Below, piece after piece: positions 9,542 through 21,797 of a stretch of DNA of 64,000 nucleotides. Origin of the DNA: Cellulomonas fimi (GTDB lineage Bacteria > Actinomycetota > Actinomycetes > Actinomycetales > Cellulomonadaceae); the NCBI RefSeq assembly GCF_012952065.1, contig NZ_JABCJJ010000007.1, forward strand, positions 62,001 through 126,000, in the 5' to 3' direction. The translations under genes were made by a program, and so were the position numbers. Positions within the stretch are counted from its first letter, which is position 1. Every line of letters starts with the position of its first letter. The notes below the pieces were generated by a model. That model did no database searches. It saw nothing but the letters and a program-made list of their open reading frames with translations, and was not told the DNA's origin.

Positions 9542-10369
9542 ATGAGCGACGACGGAGTGCCCGCCCCGGGGAACGGCTACCGCAAGGGCCCGGTGCTGCT
9601 GCGCCGCGGGCAGATCCCGACGACGACCACGGACCAGCGCCTCCTCGCCGACAAGGACGACTCGAGCTGGCTGCACAGCGACCCGTGGCGGGTGATGCGG
9701 ATCCAGAGCGAGTTCGTCGAGGGGTTCGGCGCGCTCGCAGAGGTCGGGCCGGCGATGAGCGTCTTCGGCTCGGCACGCGTGAAGCCCGGCTCGCCGGAGT
9801 ACACGCTCGCGGAGCAGGTCGGACGCGGTCTCGCCCGCGCGGGCTACGCGGTCATCACCGGGGGTGGGCCGGGGGCGATGGAGGCCGCGAACAAGGGTGC
9901 CCAGGAGGCCGGCGGGCTGTCGGTGGGCCTGGGGATCGAGCTGCCGTTCGAGCAGGGCATGAACCAGTGGGTCGACCTCGGCGTCAACTTCCGCTACTTC
10001 TTCGCCCGCAAGACGATGTTCGTCAAGTACGCGAAGGGGTTCGTCGTGCTGCCGGGCGGCTTCGGCACGTTGGACGAGCTGTTCGAGGCGCTCACCCTCG
10101 TCCAGACCCACAAGGTCACGGAGTTCCCGATCGTCCTGATCGGCACCGACTACTGGCAGGGCCTGCTCGACTGGCTCCGCGGGCCGGTCCGCGACCGCGG
10201 CATGATCGGTGCGCACGACGTCGACCTGATGAAGGTCGTCGACGACCCGGACGAGGCCGTCGCCCACGTCGTGGAACGGGACGCGCAGCTGCGCGCGGAG
10301 GAGCAGGCCGCCGCTGCCGAGGCCGCCGCCGCGCAGCAGGCGGCCGCGCGCGCGCCCGAGCCGGCGTGA
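9542..10369 (+). CDS. LOG family protein (TIGR00730; cytokinin riboside phosphoribohydrolase-like)
   Basis: A 275-residue Rossmann-fold protein. It shows ITGGGPGAMEA (105-115) and PGGFGTLDELFE (171-182), the nucleotide-binding and catalytic motifs of the LOG family, once misnamed lysine decarboxylase. Such enzymes cleave N6-modified AMP or other nucleoside monophosphates to base and ribose 5-phosphate. The C-terminal 30 residues are an Ala/Glu/Gln-rich tail. The homologue Rv1205 occupies the same place between dapE and folP2 in M. tuberculosis. The last four bases overlap the GTG start of the next gene. Confidence 0.88.
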   Translation: MSDDGVPAPGNGYRKGPVLLRRGQIPTTTTDQRLLADKDDSSWLHSDPWRVMRIQSEFVEGFGALAEVGPAMSVFGSARVKPGSPEYTLAEQVGRGLARAGYAVITGGGPGAMEAANKGAQEAGGLSVGLGIELPFEQGMNQWVDLGVNFRYFFARKTMFVKYAKGFVVLPGGFGTLDELFEALTLVQTHKVTEFPIVLIGTDYWQGLLDWLRGPVRDRGMIGAHDVDLMKVVDDPDEAVAHVVERDAQLRAEEQAAAAEAAAAQQAAARAPEPA

Positions 10370-11343
10370 GACCCGAGGGTCCGCCGAGCACCGCGCCCGC
10401 CTCGGCACCCACCCGAGCACCCGCGGTGCCGACCGGCGCGGCATCGTTGCGGCTGCGCGACCGCACCTTCGGCGCGGACCACCCCGTGGTCATGGCCATC
10501 GTCAACCTCACGCCCGACTCGTTCTACGCGCCCGCCCGGCACGCGTCGGGATCCGCGGCCCTCGACGCCGTCGCGCGCGCGGTCGCGGACGGCGCGGACA
10601 TCGTCGACCTCGGCGGCATCCGCGCGGGGAGGGGCCCCGAGGTCGACGCGACCGAGGAGGCCCGCCGCGTCGTCCCGGTGGTCGAGGAGGTCCGCGTCCG
10701 GCACCCCGAGGTGCTCGTGAGCGTGGACACGTGGCGCGCCGACGTCGCGCGCCACGTGGCACGCGCGGGCGCCGACCTCCTCAACGACACGTGGGCCGGC
10801 CACGACCCGCGCCTGGTCGAGGTCGCGGGCGCCGAGGGCGTCGGCGTCGTGTGCTCGCACACGGGCGGGGCCCTGCCTCGCACCGACCCGTTCCGGGTGG
10901 CCTACCCGGGCCGCCCGGGCCGTATCGCGGGCGCGGACCCCCGCGACGGAGTGGTCGACGACGTCGTGGTGACGCTGGCGGCGGCCGCCTCGCGCGCGGT
11001 GTCCCGCGGCGTCGACCCGGCGAGCGTGCTCGTCGACCCGACCCACGACTTCGGCAAGAACACCTGGCACTCCCTGCACCTCGTGCGCCGGACGGCCGCG
11101 CTCGTCGAGCTCGGGTACCCCGTCCTCATGGCGCTCTCGCGCAAGGACTTCGTGGGCGAGACCCTCGACCTCCCCGTGGACGAGCGGCTCGAGGGGACGC
11201 TCGCGGCCACCGCGGTCGCGGCGTGGCAGGGCGCGCGCGTGTTCCGCACGCACGACGTGGCCGCCACTCGCCGCACGCTCGACATGGTCGCGGCGATCCG
11301 CGGCGACGCGGCCCCGGCCCGGGCCGTGCGCGGACTGGCGTGA
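10366..11343 (+). CDS. folP2: Dihydropteroate synthase paralogue (FolP2 type)
   Basis: A 325-residue TIM-barrel protein of the DHPS family with a disordered N-terminus of about 25 residues. It keeps VMAIVNLTPDSFYAP, VSVDTWRADVA, LLNDTWAG and DPTHDFGKNTWHSLHL. The classical loop HMRGTP is replaced by SHTGGALPRT, and SRKDFVGETLDLP replaces the usual SRK-R-F end motif. This combination, and the place after a LOG gene, match Rv1207 (FolP2), reported not to act as a normal DHPS. Its real substrate is unknown. It starts with GTG overlapping the preceding TGA. Confidence 0.85.
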   Translation: MRPEGPPSTAPASAPTRAPAVPTGAASLRLRDRTFGADHPVVMAIVNLTPDSFYAPARHASGSAALDAVARAVADGADIVDLGGIRAGRGPEVDATEEARRVVPVVEEVRVRHPEVLVSVDTWRADVARHVARAGADLLNDTWAGHDPRLVEVAGAEGVGVVCSHTGGALPRTDPFRVAYPGRPGRIAGADPRDGVVDDVVVTLAAAASRAVSRGVDPASVLVDPTHDFGKNTWHSLHLVRRTAALVELGYPVLMALSRKDFVGETLDLPVDERLEGTLAATAVAAWQGARVFRTHDVAATRRTLDMVAAIRGDAAPARAVRGLA

Positions 11344-12629
11344 GCGCGCCCGGGCCCGGGTCGGCGGTGGGCACCACGGCAGCACGGGGACCGGCCGCAC
11401 CGGCGCCCGACGTGCCGCGCCGCCCGTGGCCCAGGTCCGGCACGTGGCCGTGGTGGGCACGGGTGCTCGCGGTCTACGTCCTCGCCCGCGCCTGGAGCGT
11501 CGCCGTGCTGCTGGTCGTCGCGCAGTCCCAGGAGGAGAACCTCTGGACCCCCGCTGCGCCGTCGTACGGCGAGTTCGTCGGGCTCATGTGGGACGCGAGC
11601 TGGTACCGGCAGATCGCCACCGAGGGCTACCCCGCCAGCCTGCCGGTCGGCGCGGACGGCGCGGTCCAGCAGAACGTGTGGGCCTTCTTCCCGTTGTTCC
11701 CGGCGCTCGCGCGCGCCGCGATGCTCCTCACGGGCGCGCCCTGGCACGTCGCGGCACCCACGCTCGCGCTCGTGCTCGGCGCCGCGGCGGTGCTCGTCGT
11801 CCACCGGGTCGTCGAGGCCGGCGCGCCGCGCGCGGTGGCGGCTCGTCCCGGGCTGCCGCTCGCGACGGCCACCGTGGTCGCCTGGTTCCCGACGGCGGTC
11901 GTCCTGCAGGTGGCCTACACCGAGTCGCTCGCCCTGCTGCTGATCGCGACGGTGCTCCTGCTGCTCGTCCGGCGGCGGTACGGGCTCGCGGCGGTCGCCG
12001 TGCTGGCGCTCGGGTTCACGCGCGCGGTGGCCCTGCCGCTGGCGCTCGTGGTGCTGGTGCACGCGGTGACCCGTTGGCGTGCGGCGCGGCGGGACGCCGC
12101 GACGGTGAGCCGACGGGACGTGGTCGGGATGGGCGTGCTGCTGGCGGCGAGCGTGGTGGCGGGGTTCGCGTGGCAGGTCGTGAACGCGGTCGTGACGGGC
12201 CGCACCGACGCCTACCTCGTGACGCAGGCGGCGTGGCGCGCCCGCCCCGACGTCGTGCCGCTGCTGCCGTGGCTGGACGTCGCGCGCTGGCGGTTCGGCG
12301 AGTGGGGGCCGGCAGTCCTCGTCGCCGCGATCGCCCTGATCGTGACGTTGCTCCTCGTGCCGGCCGCCCGGCGCCTCGGCCCGGAGCTGCGTGCGTGGCC
12401 GGCCGCCTACCTCGCGTACCTCGTCGCGGTGGTCGAGCCCGGAACGAGCCTCGCGCGGTTCCTCCTGCTGGCCTTCCCGCTCGGCGCCGTGACGGTCGGG
12501 CTCGTGACCGGCCCGGCCGTCCGACGCCGCGCCTGGGTCGCGCTGCTGGTGGTCGCGTTCGCGGCGCTGCAGGTCGGCTGGGTGTGGCAGCTGTGGCGGC
12601 TGACGCCTCCGTCCGGATGGCCTCCGTGA
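11340..12629 (+). CDS. Polytopic membrane protein, mannosyltransferase-like
   Basis: A 429-residue integral membrane protein with about 10 predicted hydrophobic segments after a 40-residue Pro/Ala-rich tail. The first extracytoplasmic loop holds WDASWYRQIATEGYP and QQNVWAFFPLFPALAR. This resembles the WD-x-x-WY and FFP-LYP pattern of GPI mannosyltransferase (PIG-V) and related GT-C type enzymes that use polyprenyl-phosphate sugar donors. A glycosyltransferase of the cell envelope is therefore inferred; the substrate is unknown. It takes the place of gpgS in the mycobacterial gene order. The GTG start overlaps the folP2 stop. Confidence 0.7.
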   Translation: MSAPGPGSAVGTTAARGPAAPAPDVPRRPWPRSGTWPWWARVLAVYVLARAWSVAVLLVVAQSQEENLWTPAAPSYGEFVGLMWDASWYRQIATEGYPASLPVGADGAVQQNVWAFFPLFPALARAAMLLTGAPWHVAAPTLALVLGAAAVLVVHRVVEAGAPRAVAARPGLPLATATVVAWFPTAVVLQVAYTESLALLLIATVLLLLVRRRYGLAAVAVLALGFTRAVALPLALVVLVHAVTRWRAARRDAATVSRRDVVGMGVLLAASVVAGFAWQVVNAVVTGRTDAYLVTQAAWRARPDVVPLLPWLDVARWRFGEWGPAVLVAAIALIVTLLLVPAARRLGPELRAWPAAYLAYLVAVVEPGTSLARFLLLAFPLGAVTVGLVTGPAVRRRAWVALLVVAFAALQVGWVWQLWRLTPPSGWPP

Positions 12630-12658
12630 CGCGCGACCAGCCCAGACCGCCGGTGACC

Positions 12659-12664
12659 TAGAAT
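12659..12664 (+). promoter_or_regulatory. -10 box for the DUF3117 gene
   Basis: TAGAAT, giving a predicted start near 12671 and a leader of about 93 nt before the SD-led ATG at 12764. Unlike most promoters in this window it is not leaderless. No good -35 is visible. Confidence 0.45.
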
Positions 12665-12763
12665 GATCCTGGACATCCGCCCCGAACGCCCGTGCACGCC
12701 GCTCGACGCGACCGTGCCGCGGCCCTGCTCGGGCCGGCAGCGACAACCGAAGGAGAGCCACGC

Positions 12764-12931
12764 ATGGCCGCCATGAAGCCGCGTACTGGCGACGGCCCGC
12801 TCGAGGTCACCAAGGAGGGCCGCGGGATCGTCATGCGCGTGCCGCTCGAAGGTGGCGGTCGGCTCGTCGTCGAGCTCAACGCGACCGAGGCGCGTGAGCT
12901 CGGCGAGGCGCTCACCTCCGTCGTCAGCTGA
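12764..12931 (+). CDS. DUF3117 family small protein
   Basis: A 55-residue protein. MAAMKPRTGDGPLEVTKEGR followed by GIVMRVPLEGGGRLVVELNATEA is the strongly conserved actinobacterial DUF3117 sequence (Rv1211 in M. tuberculosis). It looks like a small soluble beta-strand/helix protein with no signal peptide. The function is not established. The ATG is preceded by AGGAGA at 12751-12756. It follows the dapE-LOG-folP2 block, as in mycobacteria. Confidence 0.92.
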   Translation: MAAMKPRTGDGPLEVTKEGRGIVMRVPLEGGGRLVVELNATEARELGEALTSVVS

Positions 12932-12962
12932 CCCGTTGGCCGCTCGTGGCAGCGCGTCGCGT

Positions 12963-14531
12963 GTGAGCACGCCCAGCGCGCGCCCCTTCCCGGTGGTCGT
13001 CGCCCTCCGCGGCGACGTGGCGTCCGCGACCCTCGCGACGGACGACGTCGCGGCCCTCGCCGTGCCGATCGCCCCGCCCGTGGAGGGCGAGTCCGAGGTG
13101 CAGCCACGCGCCGGCACGGCCGACGCGGCGGCCCGCTACGGGATCGACCTCGGGGACCTCGCCGAGCGCGCAGGTCTCGGCGGTACGGCCGGGGAGGCCT
13201 GGACCCTGCACCTGCCGCGGCGGCTGGTCGCCGCGGGGGCGGAGCTGCCGTGGGGCGGCCTCCCGTCCCGGCTGGTGCTCGTCGGCACGGGGGCGGGCAC
13301 GCCCGACGACCTGCGCCGGGCCGGGGCGGCGCTCGCGCGCGAGACCCGCGGCCTGACGCGCGTGGTGACCACGCTCGGCTCGGGCGGCGGCCCGCAGTCC
13401 ACGGCGGTGGTGCGTGCGCTCGTCGAGGGGTTCCTCCTGGCGGCGTACCGCATCCCCACCCAGGCCACCGGGACGCCACCCAAGGACGCCCCGCAGGAGC
13501 TCGTGCTGCTGGGGCACCACGACGGCGCGGTCGACGAGCTGATCCGGCGCGCGGCGGTCACCGTCCGCGGCACCTGGCTCGCCCGCGACCTCGCCAACAC
13601 GCCGTCGAGCACCAAGAACCCCGCCTGGCTCGCGCAGCGGGCCCGCGAGCTCGCCGACGACCAGCGCCTCGACGTCCGTGAGCTCGGCGTGCCCGAGCTC
13701 ACGGAGCAGGGCTTCGGCGGGATCCTGGCCGTCGGTGGAGGCTCCGCGAGCCCGCCACGCCTCGTCACCGTCTCGTACACCCCTGCCGACGTCGTCGCGC
13801 CGCGCCACGTCGTCGTCGTGGGCAAGGGCATCACCTTCGACACCGGCGGGCTCTCGATCAAGCCCCGTGAGTCGATGGTCACGATGAAGACCGACATGGC
13901 GGGCGCGGCCGTCGCGCTCGCGACGGTGCTGGCCGCGGCCGAGCTCGGGCTCGGGCACCGCGTCACCGCCGTGCTGCCGCTCGCGGAGAACCACGTCGGC
14001 GCGGACTCCTACCGGCCCGGCGACGTCGTCCGGATGTTCGGCGGGCGGACGGTCGAGGTCGCGAACACGGACGCCGAGGGGCGGATGGTCCTCGCCGACT
14101 CGCTCGCCTACGCCGACGCCGAGCTCGACCCGGACCTCATGATCGACGTCGCGACCCTCACCGGTGCCGCCACCGTCGGCCTGGGCAAGCAGTACGCGGC
14201 GCTCTACACCGAGGACGCGGACCTCCGCGCCGGGCTCGAGGCGGCGGCCACAGCGTCGGGCGAGCGGGTCTGGCACATGCCGCTGGTCGCGGAGTACGCG
14301 GAGGCGATCCGGTCGGACCTGGCGGACCTCCGCCAGGTCCCGCGCACGTCCCCGGGCGGCGGGTCCATCACCGCCGCGCTGCTGCTGCGCGAGTTCACCG
14401 GCGCGCGCCGCTGGGCGCACCTCGACATCGCGGGTCCGGGCAGGTCGACGTCCGACAAGCACGAGCTCACCGAGGGCGCGACGGGGTACGGGGTCCGGCT
14501 GCTCGTGCAGTACCTCGAGACGCTCGCCTGA
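12963..14531 (+). CDS. pepA: Leucyl aminopeptidase (M17)
   Basis: A 522-residue cytosolic aminopeptidase that removes N-terminal residues, using two divalent metals. The C-terminal catalytic domain shows VVGKGITFDTGGLSIKP (metal-binding Lys/Asp), TDMAGAA and the signature NTDAEGRM (368-375; most members have L for M). The C-terminus has PRTSPGGGSITAALLLREF and HLDIAGPG. The GTG at 12963 is taken as start because the conserved N-domain begins there and no SD-preceded codon is seen upstream. It is only 31 bp after the DUF3117 gene and may be co-transcribed. Confidence 0.93.
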   Translation: MSTPSARPFPVVVALRGDVASATLATDDVAALAVPIAPPVEGESEVQPRAGTADAAARYGIDLGDLAERAGLGGTAGEAWTLHLPRRLVAAGAELPWGGLPSRLVLVGTGAGTPDDLRRAGAALARETRGLTRVVTTLGSGGGPQSTAVVRALVEGFLLAAYRIPTQATGTPPKDAPQELVLLGHHDGAVDELIRRAAVTVRGTWLARDLANTPSSTKNPAWLAQRARELADDQRLDVRELGVPELTEQGFGGILAVGGGSASPPRLVTVSYTPADVVAPRHVVVVGKGITFDTGGLSIKPRESMVTMKTDMAGAAVALATVLAAAELGLGHRVTAVLPLAENHVGADSYRPGDVVRMFGGRTVEVANTDAEGRMVLADSLAYADAELDPDLMIDVATLTGAATVGLGKQYAALYTEDADLRAGLEAAATASGERVWHMPLVAEYAEAIRSDLADLRQVPRTSPGGGSITAALLLREFTGARRWAHLDIAGPGRSTSDKHELTEGATGYGVRLLVQYLETLA

Positions 14532-14617
14532 CGCGACGCGCGCAGGCCTGACGCGGCGCTGGGCCGGTGCGGCGCTCGCCGCAGGCACGCGCACCCCGCG
14601 CCGCGGCAGCTCCGTCC

Positions 14618-15250
14618 CTACCGGCGCGCCCCGAGGAGCAGGCCGTCACCCGTCGGCAGCATCGCCGGGAGGACGCGCTCGTCGTCGCGCAGGGTCCGGC
14701 CCACCTCGCGCAGCACCGTGGTGACCTCGTCCCGGCGCGCCGGGTCCGCGACCCGGTCGTGCCAGAGCGCGTTGTCGAGCGCGACGACGCCCCCCGGCCG
14801 CAGCAGGCGCAGCGCCTGCTCGACGTAGCCCGGGTAGCTCTCCTTGTCGGCGTCGACGAAGACGAGGTCGTAGGCGCCGTCGGTCAGCCGGGGCAGGACG
14901 TCGAGCGCGCGGCCCGAGATGGTCCGCGTCCGGGTGCTCCGGATCCCCGCTTCCGCGAACGCCTCCTTGGCGGCCCGCTGGTGCTCGACCTCGACGTCGA
15001 TGGTGGTGAGCACGCCGTCGGCCGGCATGCCACGCAGCAGGTAGAGGGACCCGACGCCTGCCCCGGTCCCGATCTCGACCACCGCGCGCGCCTGCACCGC
15101 GGCCGCGAGCACGCTGAGCACCGCGCCGGAGCCGGGCAGCACGGGCGCACAGCCGAGCTGTCCCGCCCGCTCGCGTGCGCGGAGCAGCACGTCGTCCTCG
15201 GGCAGGAACTCCTCGGCGTAGACCCAGCTCTGCGTCTTGTCGGTGGAGAT
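14618..15250 (-). CDS. Class I O-methyltransferase (Rv1220c type), apparent ATC start
   Basis: A 210-residue SAM-dependent methyltransferase of the caffeoyl-CoA OMT-like group. It has VVEIGTGAGVGSLYLL (SAM motif I), TTIDVEVEHQRAAKEAF and YDLVFVDADKESYPGYVEQAL. The natural acceptor is unknown. The homologue Rv1220c lies divergently from sigE, as here. The frame has no ATG, GTG or TTG at the expected N-terminus: STDKTQSWVYAEEFLPED is preceded by ATC at 15250, with GGGAGG five bases upstream. The next normal codon, GTG 15190, would remove the EEFLPED segment. The frame itself is secure and the start is not. Confidence 0.85.
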   Translation of the reverse strand: MSTDKTQSWVYAEEFLPEDDVLLRARERAGQLGCAPVLPGSGAVLSVLAAAVQARAVVEIGTGAGVGSLYLLRGMPADGVLTTIDVEVEHQRAAKEAFAEAGIRSTRTRTISGRALDVLPRLTDGAYDLVFVDADKESYPGYVEQALRLLRPGGVVALDNALWHDRVADPARRDEVTTVLREVGRTLRDDERVLPAMLPTGDGLLLGARR

Positions 15251-15315
15251 GGTGGCCTCCCAGGGCGGCGGTGCAGCGGGACGGGCGTCGGACGGTGCGC
15301 CGATGCTACCGCCGC

Positions 15316-15343
15316 GGGAAGTTCGGCGAACGCCGGGGCGTTG
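15316..15343 (+). promoter_or_regulatory. Possible ECF promoter of sigE
   Basis: GGGAAGTTC at 15316-15324 and CGTTG at 15339-15343 resemble the GGAAC / CGTT elements used by SigE-type ECF factors, with about 16 bp between GGAAGT and CGTTGC. The site overlaps the dyad GTTCGGCGAAC. It would allow autoregulation. Confidence 0.4.
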
Positions 15344-15456
15344 CCCAGGTCGTGGAGCCCGGTCGAGGGAATCCCTCGCGCCTGGGAGGATGGACCACGG
15401 TCGGCTGCATCGTTCGGTGGAGCTGACGCCGTCGACGCCGAGGAGCTGATCCACGA

Positions 15457-16137
15457 ATGCACGTGGCCATGCCGGGTCCGGCACGCCGCTCCTCCGCGCC
15501 CGCTGCTGCGGCACAGGGCGTCGAGCCGCACGGTGCTGGGCCCGAGCCGTGGACCGCCCCCACCTGGGAGCAGATCGTGCGGGAGCACTCCGCCCGCGTG
15601 TACCGCCTCGCGTACCGCCTGACCGGCAACCAGCACGACGCGGAGGACCTGACGCAGGACGTGTTCGTCCGCGTCTTCCGTTCGATCTCCGGCTACACAC
15701 CCGGCACGTTCGAGGGCTGGCTGCACCGCATCACGACCAACCTCTTCCTCGACCAGGTCCGCCGCAAGAAGCGGATCCGCATGGACGCGATCGGCGAGGA
15801 CGCGGAGCGGTACGCGGCGACGGGTGAGCTGCACAGCCCCGAGCGCCGGTTCGAGCACGCGAACCTCGACAACGACGTGCAGCGAGCGCTCGACGAGCTG
15901 TCGCCCGAGTACCGTGCCGCCGTCGTGCTGTGCGACATCGAGGGGCTCTCGTACGAGGAGATCGCGGTGACGCTGGGGATCAAGCTCGGCACGGTGCGCT
16001 CGCGCATCCACCGTGCCCGTGCGCAGCTTCGTCGCTCGCTCGCGCACCGGGCTCCCGGTGCGCTGGTGGCGGCCGAGGAGATCGACGCCCCCGGTGGGAT
16101 CGGTCTGCCCGACGCCGCGGGGGTGGGCGAGCGATGA
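15457..16137 (+). CDS. sigE: ECF RNA polymerase sigma factor SigE
   Basis: A 226-residue ECF sigma factor. After a 35-residue Ala/Pro tail, region 2 spans about 37-105 ([47 protein letters not shown]). Region 4 spans about 143-195 ([47 protein letters not shown]). It directs polymerase to envelope-stress genes. The stop overlaps the ATG of the anti-sigma gene, and htrA and tatB follow, the same order as Rv1221-Rv1224. AGGAG at 15441-15445 serves the ATG, with a rather long spacer. Confidence 0.93.
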   Translation: MHVAMPGPARRSSAPAAAAQGVEPHGAGPEPWTAPTWEQIVREHSARVYRLAYRLTGNQHDAEDLTQDVFVRVFRSISGYTPGTFEGWLHRITTNLFLDQVRRKKRIRMDAIGEDAERYAATGELHSPERRFEHANLDNDVQRALDELSPEYRAAVVLCDIEGLSYEEIAVTLGIKLGTVRSRIHRARAQLRRSLAHRAPGALVAAEEIDAPGGIGLPDAAGVGER

Positions 16138-17146
16138 ACCACCACCTCGGGAGCTGGGTCAGCGCGCTGGTCGACGGACAGCTGCCGCCGGCGGAGGCCG
16201 AACGCGCCCTCGCGCACGCCGCCGCCTGCCCGCTGTGCGCCGAGGAGGTCGCGGCCGCCCGGCAGGCGCGTCGTGCGCTGTCGGTCGCGCGCGACGTCGA
16301 GCCGGCGCCCGACCTCACCGCGCGACTGCTCGCGCTCGCGGCCACGGCCGATCCCCAGGACGTCGGACGGCAGGAGGTGCGCGGGCGTGGGGCGCGCGTG
16401 CTGCCGCTCGGCTCGTCGGCCTACGCGGTCCCGGCTCGTGCCCTCACCGGGGAGCTGGCCTCGCGCCGGCTCCCGCGGATGCGCCTCGCGGCGGGCTCGC
16501 TCGTGGGCGTGGGGGTCGTGACGGCTGGGCTCTTCCTGCTCGGCGAGCAGCCGCGCGTGGTGCCGTCGACGGACCCGGCCGAGGCGCTGTCGCAGCTGGC
16601 CCGCGCGCAGGGGCCCGGCACCGGCAGCGCGTCGGTGGTCGAGGTCGAGGTCGAGGTCGAGGTCGAGCAGACGCCCGGGACGACCTCGCCGTCGACCGGG
16701 GCCGCGTTCGGGAGCGCGCACGACGAGGCCGTCCTCGCATGGCTGCGCCGCGAGGGCTGGACCGGTCCGGCGGCGCTGCCGGAGGGGTACGAGGTGACCA
16801 GTGCGCGGTTGACGCACGGCGCCACGGGGAGCGTCGGCCTCGAGCTCGACCTCGACGGGCCGGACGGCCGCGTCGTGGTGACCGAGGAGCACGGTCGGCT
16901 CGACGTCTCCGGTCTCGACGGCGCCACCGCGAGGACGATGGCCGGGTACGAGGTCTACGAGCTGTCACGACAGCCGTGGCACGTCGTGTGGCAGTCGCAG
17001 GACACCGTGGTCTCGCTCGTCGCGGGTGCCCCTGCCGACAGCCTGACCGATCTCGTGGCGGGCTTCCCTGCCGACGGCTACGACGACCGCTTCCCGGCGC
17101 GGATCACGCGCGGCTGGGACACCGTGACAGGAGCTCTCGCCCGCCC

Positions 17147-17150
<4 letters not shown>
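16134..17150 (+). CDS. rseA: Zinc-finger anti-sigma factor of SigE (RseA-like)
   Basis: A 338-residue membrane protein. The N-terminal ZAS domain carries H28-x3-C32-x2-C35 (HAAACPLC), which binds zinc and would hold SigE inactive. One transmembrane helix spans about 120-138. The extracytoplasmic part starts with a Val-Glu repeat encoded by five GTCGAG hexamers. It ends in a domain of about 130 residues ([20 protein letters not shown] onwards) that looks like a sensor/lipoprotein-type fold reminiscent of RseB/MucB C-termini. Mycobacterial RseA is much shorter and lacks this outer domain. It overlaps sigE and htrA by ATGA, so the three are translationally coupled. Confidence 0.88.
16638..16667 (+). 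repeat. GTCGAG x5 microsatellite inside rseA
   Basis: Five perfect hexamers encode [10 protein letters not shown] just outside the transmembrane helix. Copy-number change would keep the reading frame and alter linker length. Confidence 0.95.
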
Positions 17151-18550
<1,400 letters not shown>

Positions 18551-18576
18551 CGGGCCGCCGGCTCAGGAGCGCCGGG

Positions 18577-18582
18577 TAGCCT
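18577..18582 (+). promoter_or_regulatory. -10 box, leaderless tatB
   Basis: TAGCCT then 6 nt then GTG 18589. Confidence 0.55.
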
Positions 18583-18588
18583 GACGCC

Positions 18589-20670
<2,082 letters not shown>

Positions 20671-20679
20671 GGTCACGGC

Positions 20680-21732
20680 ATGGGCCGTGCGCGCGGGCGT
20701 GACCAGGTGCCCGGCGCCGGCGCCCCGATCGGCGCCGGCGCCGCGCACGTCGCCTCGGCGTCGACCGCCGACGTCGCAGCGAGCCGGCCGCGGCGGTACC
20801 CGCCCGGCGTCGCGGGCCTCGTCGCCCGCGCCAAGGCGCTCTTCACCTGGTGGCAGGAGACCCGGCCGGCACGGGCGTTGGCTCGGTTCGGCTCCGTCGG
20901 TGGCGGCGTGCTCACCGGCGGCATCGCCTACAGCGCGCTGTTCTCGGTGTTCGCCGCCGTGACCCTCGGCTACACCGCGTTCATGACCGTGCTCGGCGGG
21001 AACGAGGCGTTGCGCGCAGAGGTGCTCGCGACCGCGGACAGCTACCTCCCGGGGCTCATCGGCGGCGAGGGCAAGCGCGGGCTCATCGACCCCCGCGACC
21101 TCGTGGTCGGCTCGGGGCTGAGCCTCGCCGGGATCGCCGCCGTCGTGGTGCTGGTCTACAGCGCGACCGTGGCGATGGCGGCCCTGCGGACGGCGGTCCG
21201 TGCCGTGTCCGGGGTGGGCGCCGTCGGCACGAACCTGCTGCTCGGCAAGGCGCGGGAGCTGGCGGGGATGGTGGGGGTCGGGCTCGCTGTCCTGCTCTCG
21301 ACGATCGTCACCCTGGCCGTCACCGCCGCGTCGGACTGGTTGCTGCGGCTGCTCGGGCTCGAGGCCGTCAGGGGAGCGGTGTCCTGGGCGGTCGGGGCCG
21401 GTGTGGCCCTCGCGGTCGACGCCGGCATGTTCGTGCTCGTCGTGGTGGTGCTCGCCGGGGTCCACCCGGGCCGTCGCGACCTGCTCGAAGGGGCGGTGCT
21501 CGCCGGCGTCGGGATCGGCGTCGTGCGGCTGCTCGGCACCAGCGTCGTCGCGGGGACCGCCGACCGGAACGCCCTGCTGGCCTCGTTCGCCGTGCTCGTG
21601 ACGCTCCTGGTGTGGATCAACCTGATCGCGCGCATCGTGCTCCTCGCGGCCGCCTGGACCGCCGACCCGCCGCGCGTGCGGCCGCCGGGGGAGGACGGCG
21701 CGACGCGGGAGGCAGGGGAGAGCACCGGCTGA
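20680..21732 (+). CDS. YihY/BrkB family inner membrane protein
   Basis: A 350-residue integral membrane protein with six predicted helices after a 70-residue Ala-rich tail. Typical elements are ARFGSVGGGVLTGGIAYSALFSVFAAVTLG near the first helix, SLAGIAAVVVLVYSATVAMAALRTA in the third, and LVWINLIARIVLLAAAWTAD near the end. The family was once called ribonuclease BN, but members are thought to be envelope membrane proteins, possibly transporters. A homologue beside trpS is known in mycobacteria (Rv3335c). Confidence 0.88.
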   Translation: MGRARGRDQVPGAGAPIGAGAAHVASASTADVAASRPRRYPPGVAGLVARAKALFTWWQETRPARALARFGSVGGGVLTGGIAYSALFSVFAAVTLGYTAFMTVLGGNEALRAEVLATADSYLPGLIGGEGKRGLIDPRDLVVGSGLSLAGIAAVVVLVYSATVAMAALRTAVRAVSGVGAVGTNLLLGKARELAGMVGVGLAVLLSTIVTLAVTAASDWLLRLLGLEAVRGAVSWAVGAGVALAVDAGMFVLVVVVLAGVHPGRRDLLEGAVLAGVGIGVVRLLGTSVVAGTADRNALLASFAVLVTLLVWINLIARIVLLAAAWTADPPRVRPPGEDGATREAGESTG

Positions 21733-21797
21733 CGGGCTCGCCTCGGCTCCTCACCGGAGTCCTTCTCGCGCCTCACGTCCGCGAGCCTGGTGGTCGA

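Noticed and set aside
8318-10444. A 708-codon open frame on the minus strand, opposite dapE and the LOG gene.
   Set aside because: It is an Arg/Asp/Val-rich shadow of the high-GC codon bias. Its plus-strand counterparts carry clear dapE and LOG motifs. Other long frames of this kind (for example 1236-3302 plus and 51105-52550 plus) were dropped for the same reason.
15321-15331. GTTCGGCGAAC dyad before sigE as an SOS/LexA box.
   Set aside because: The actinobacterial LexA box is GAAC-N4-GTTC; here the arms are in the reverse order with a 3-bp spacer. It more likely overlaps the ECF -35 element by chance.
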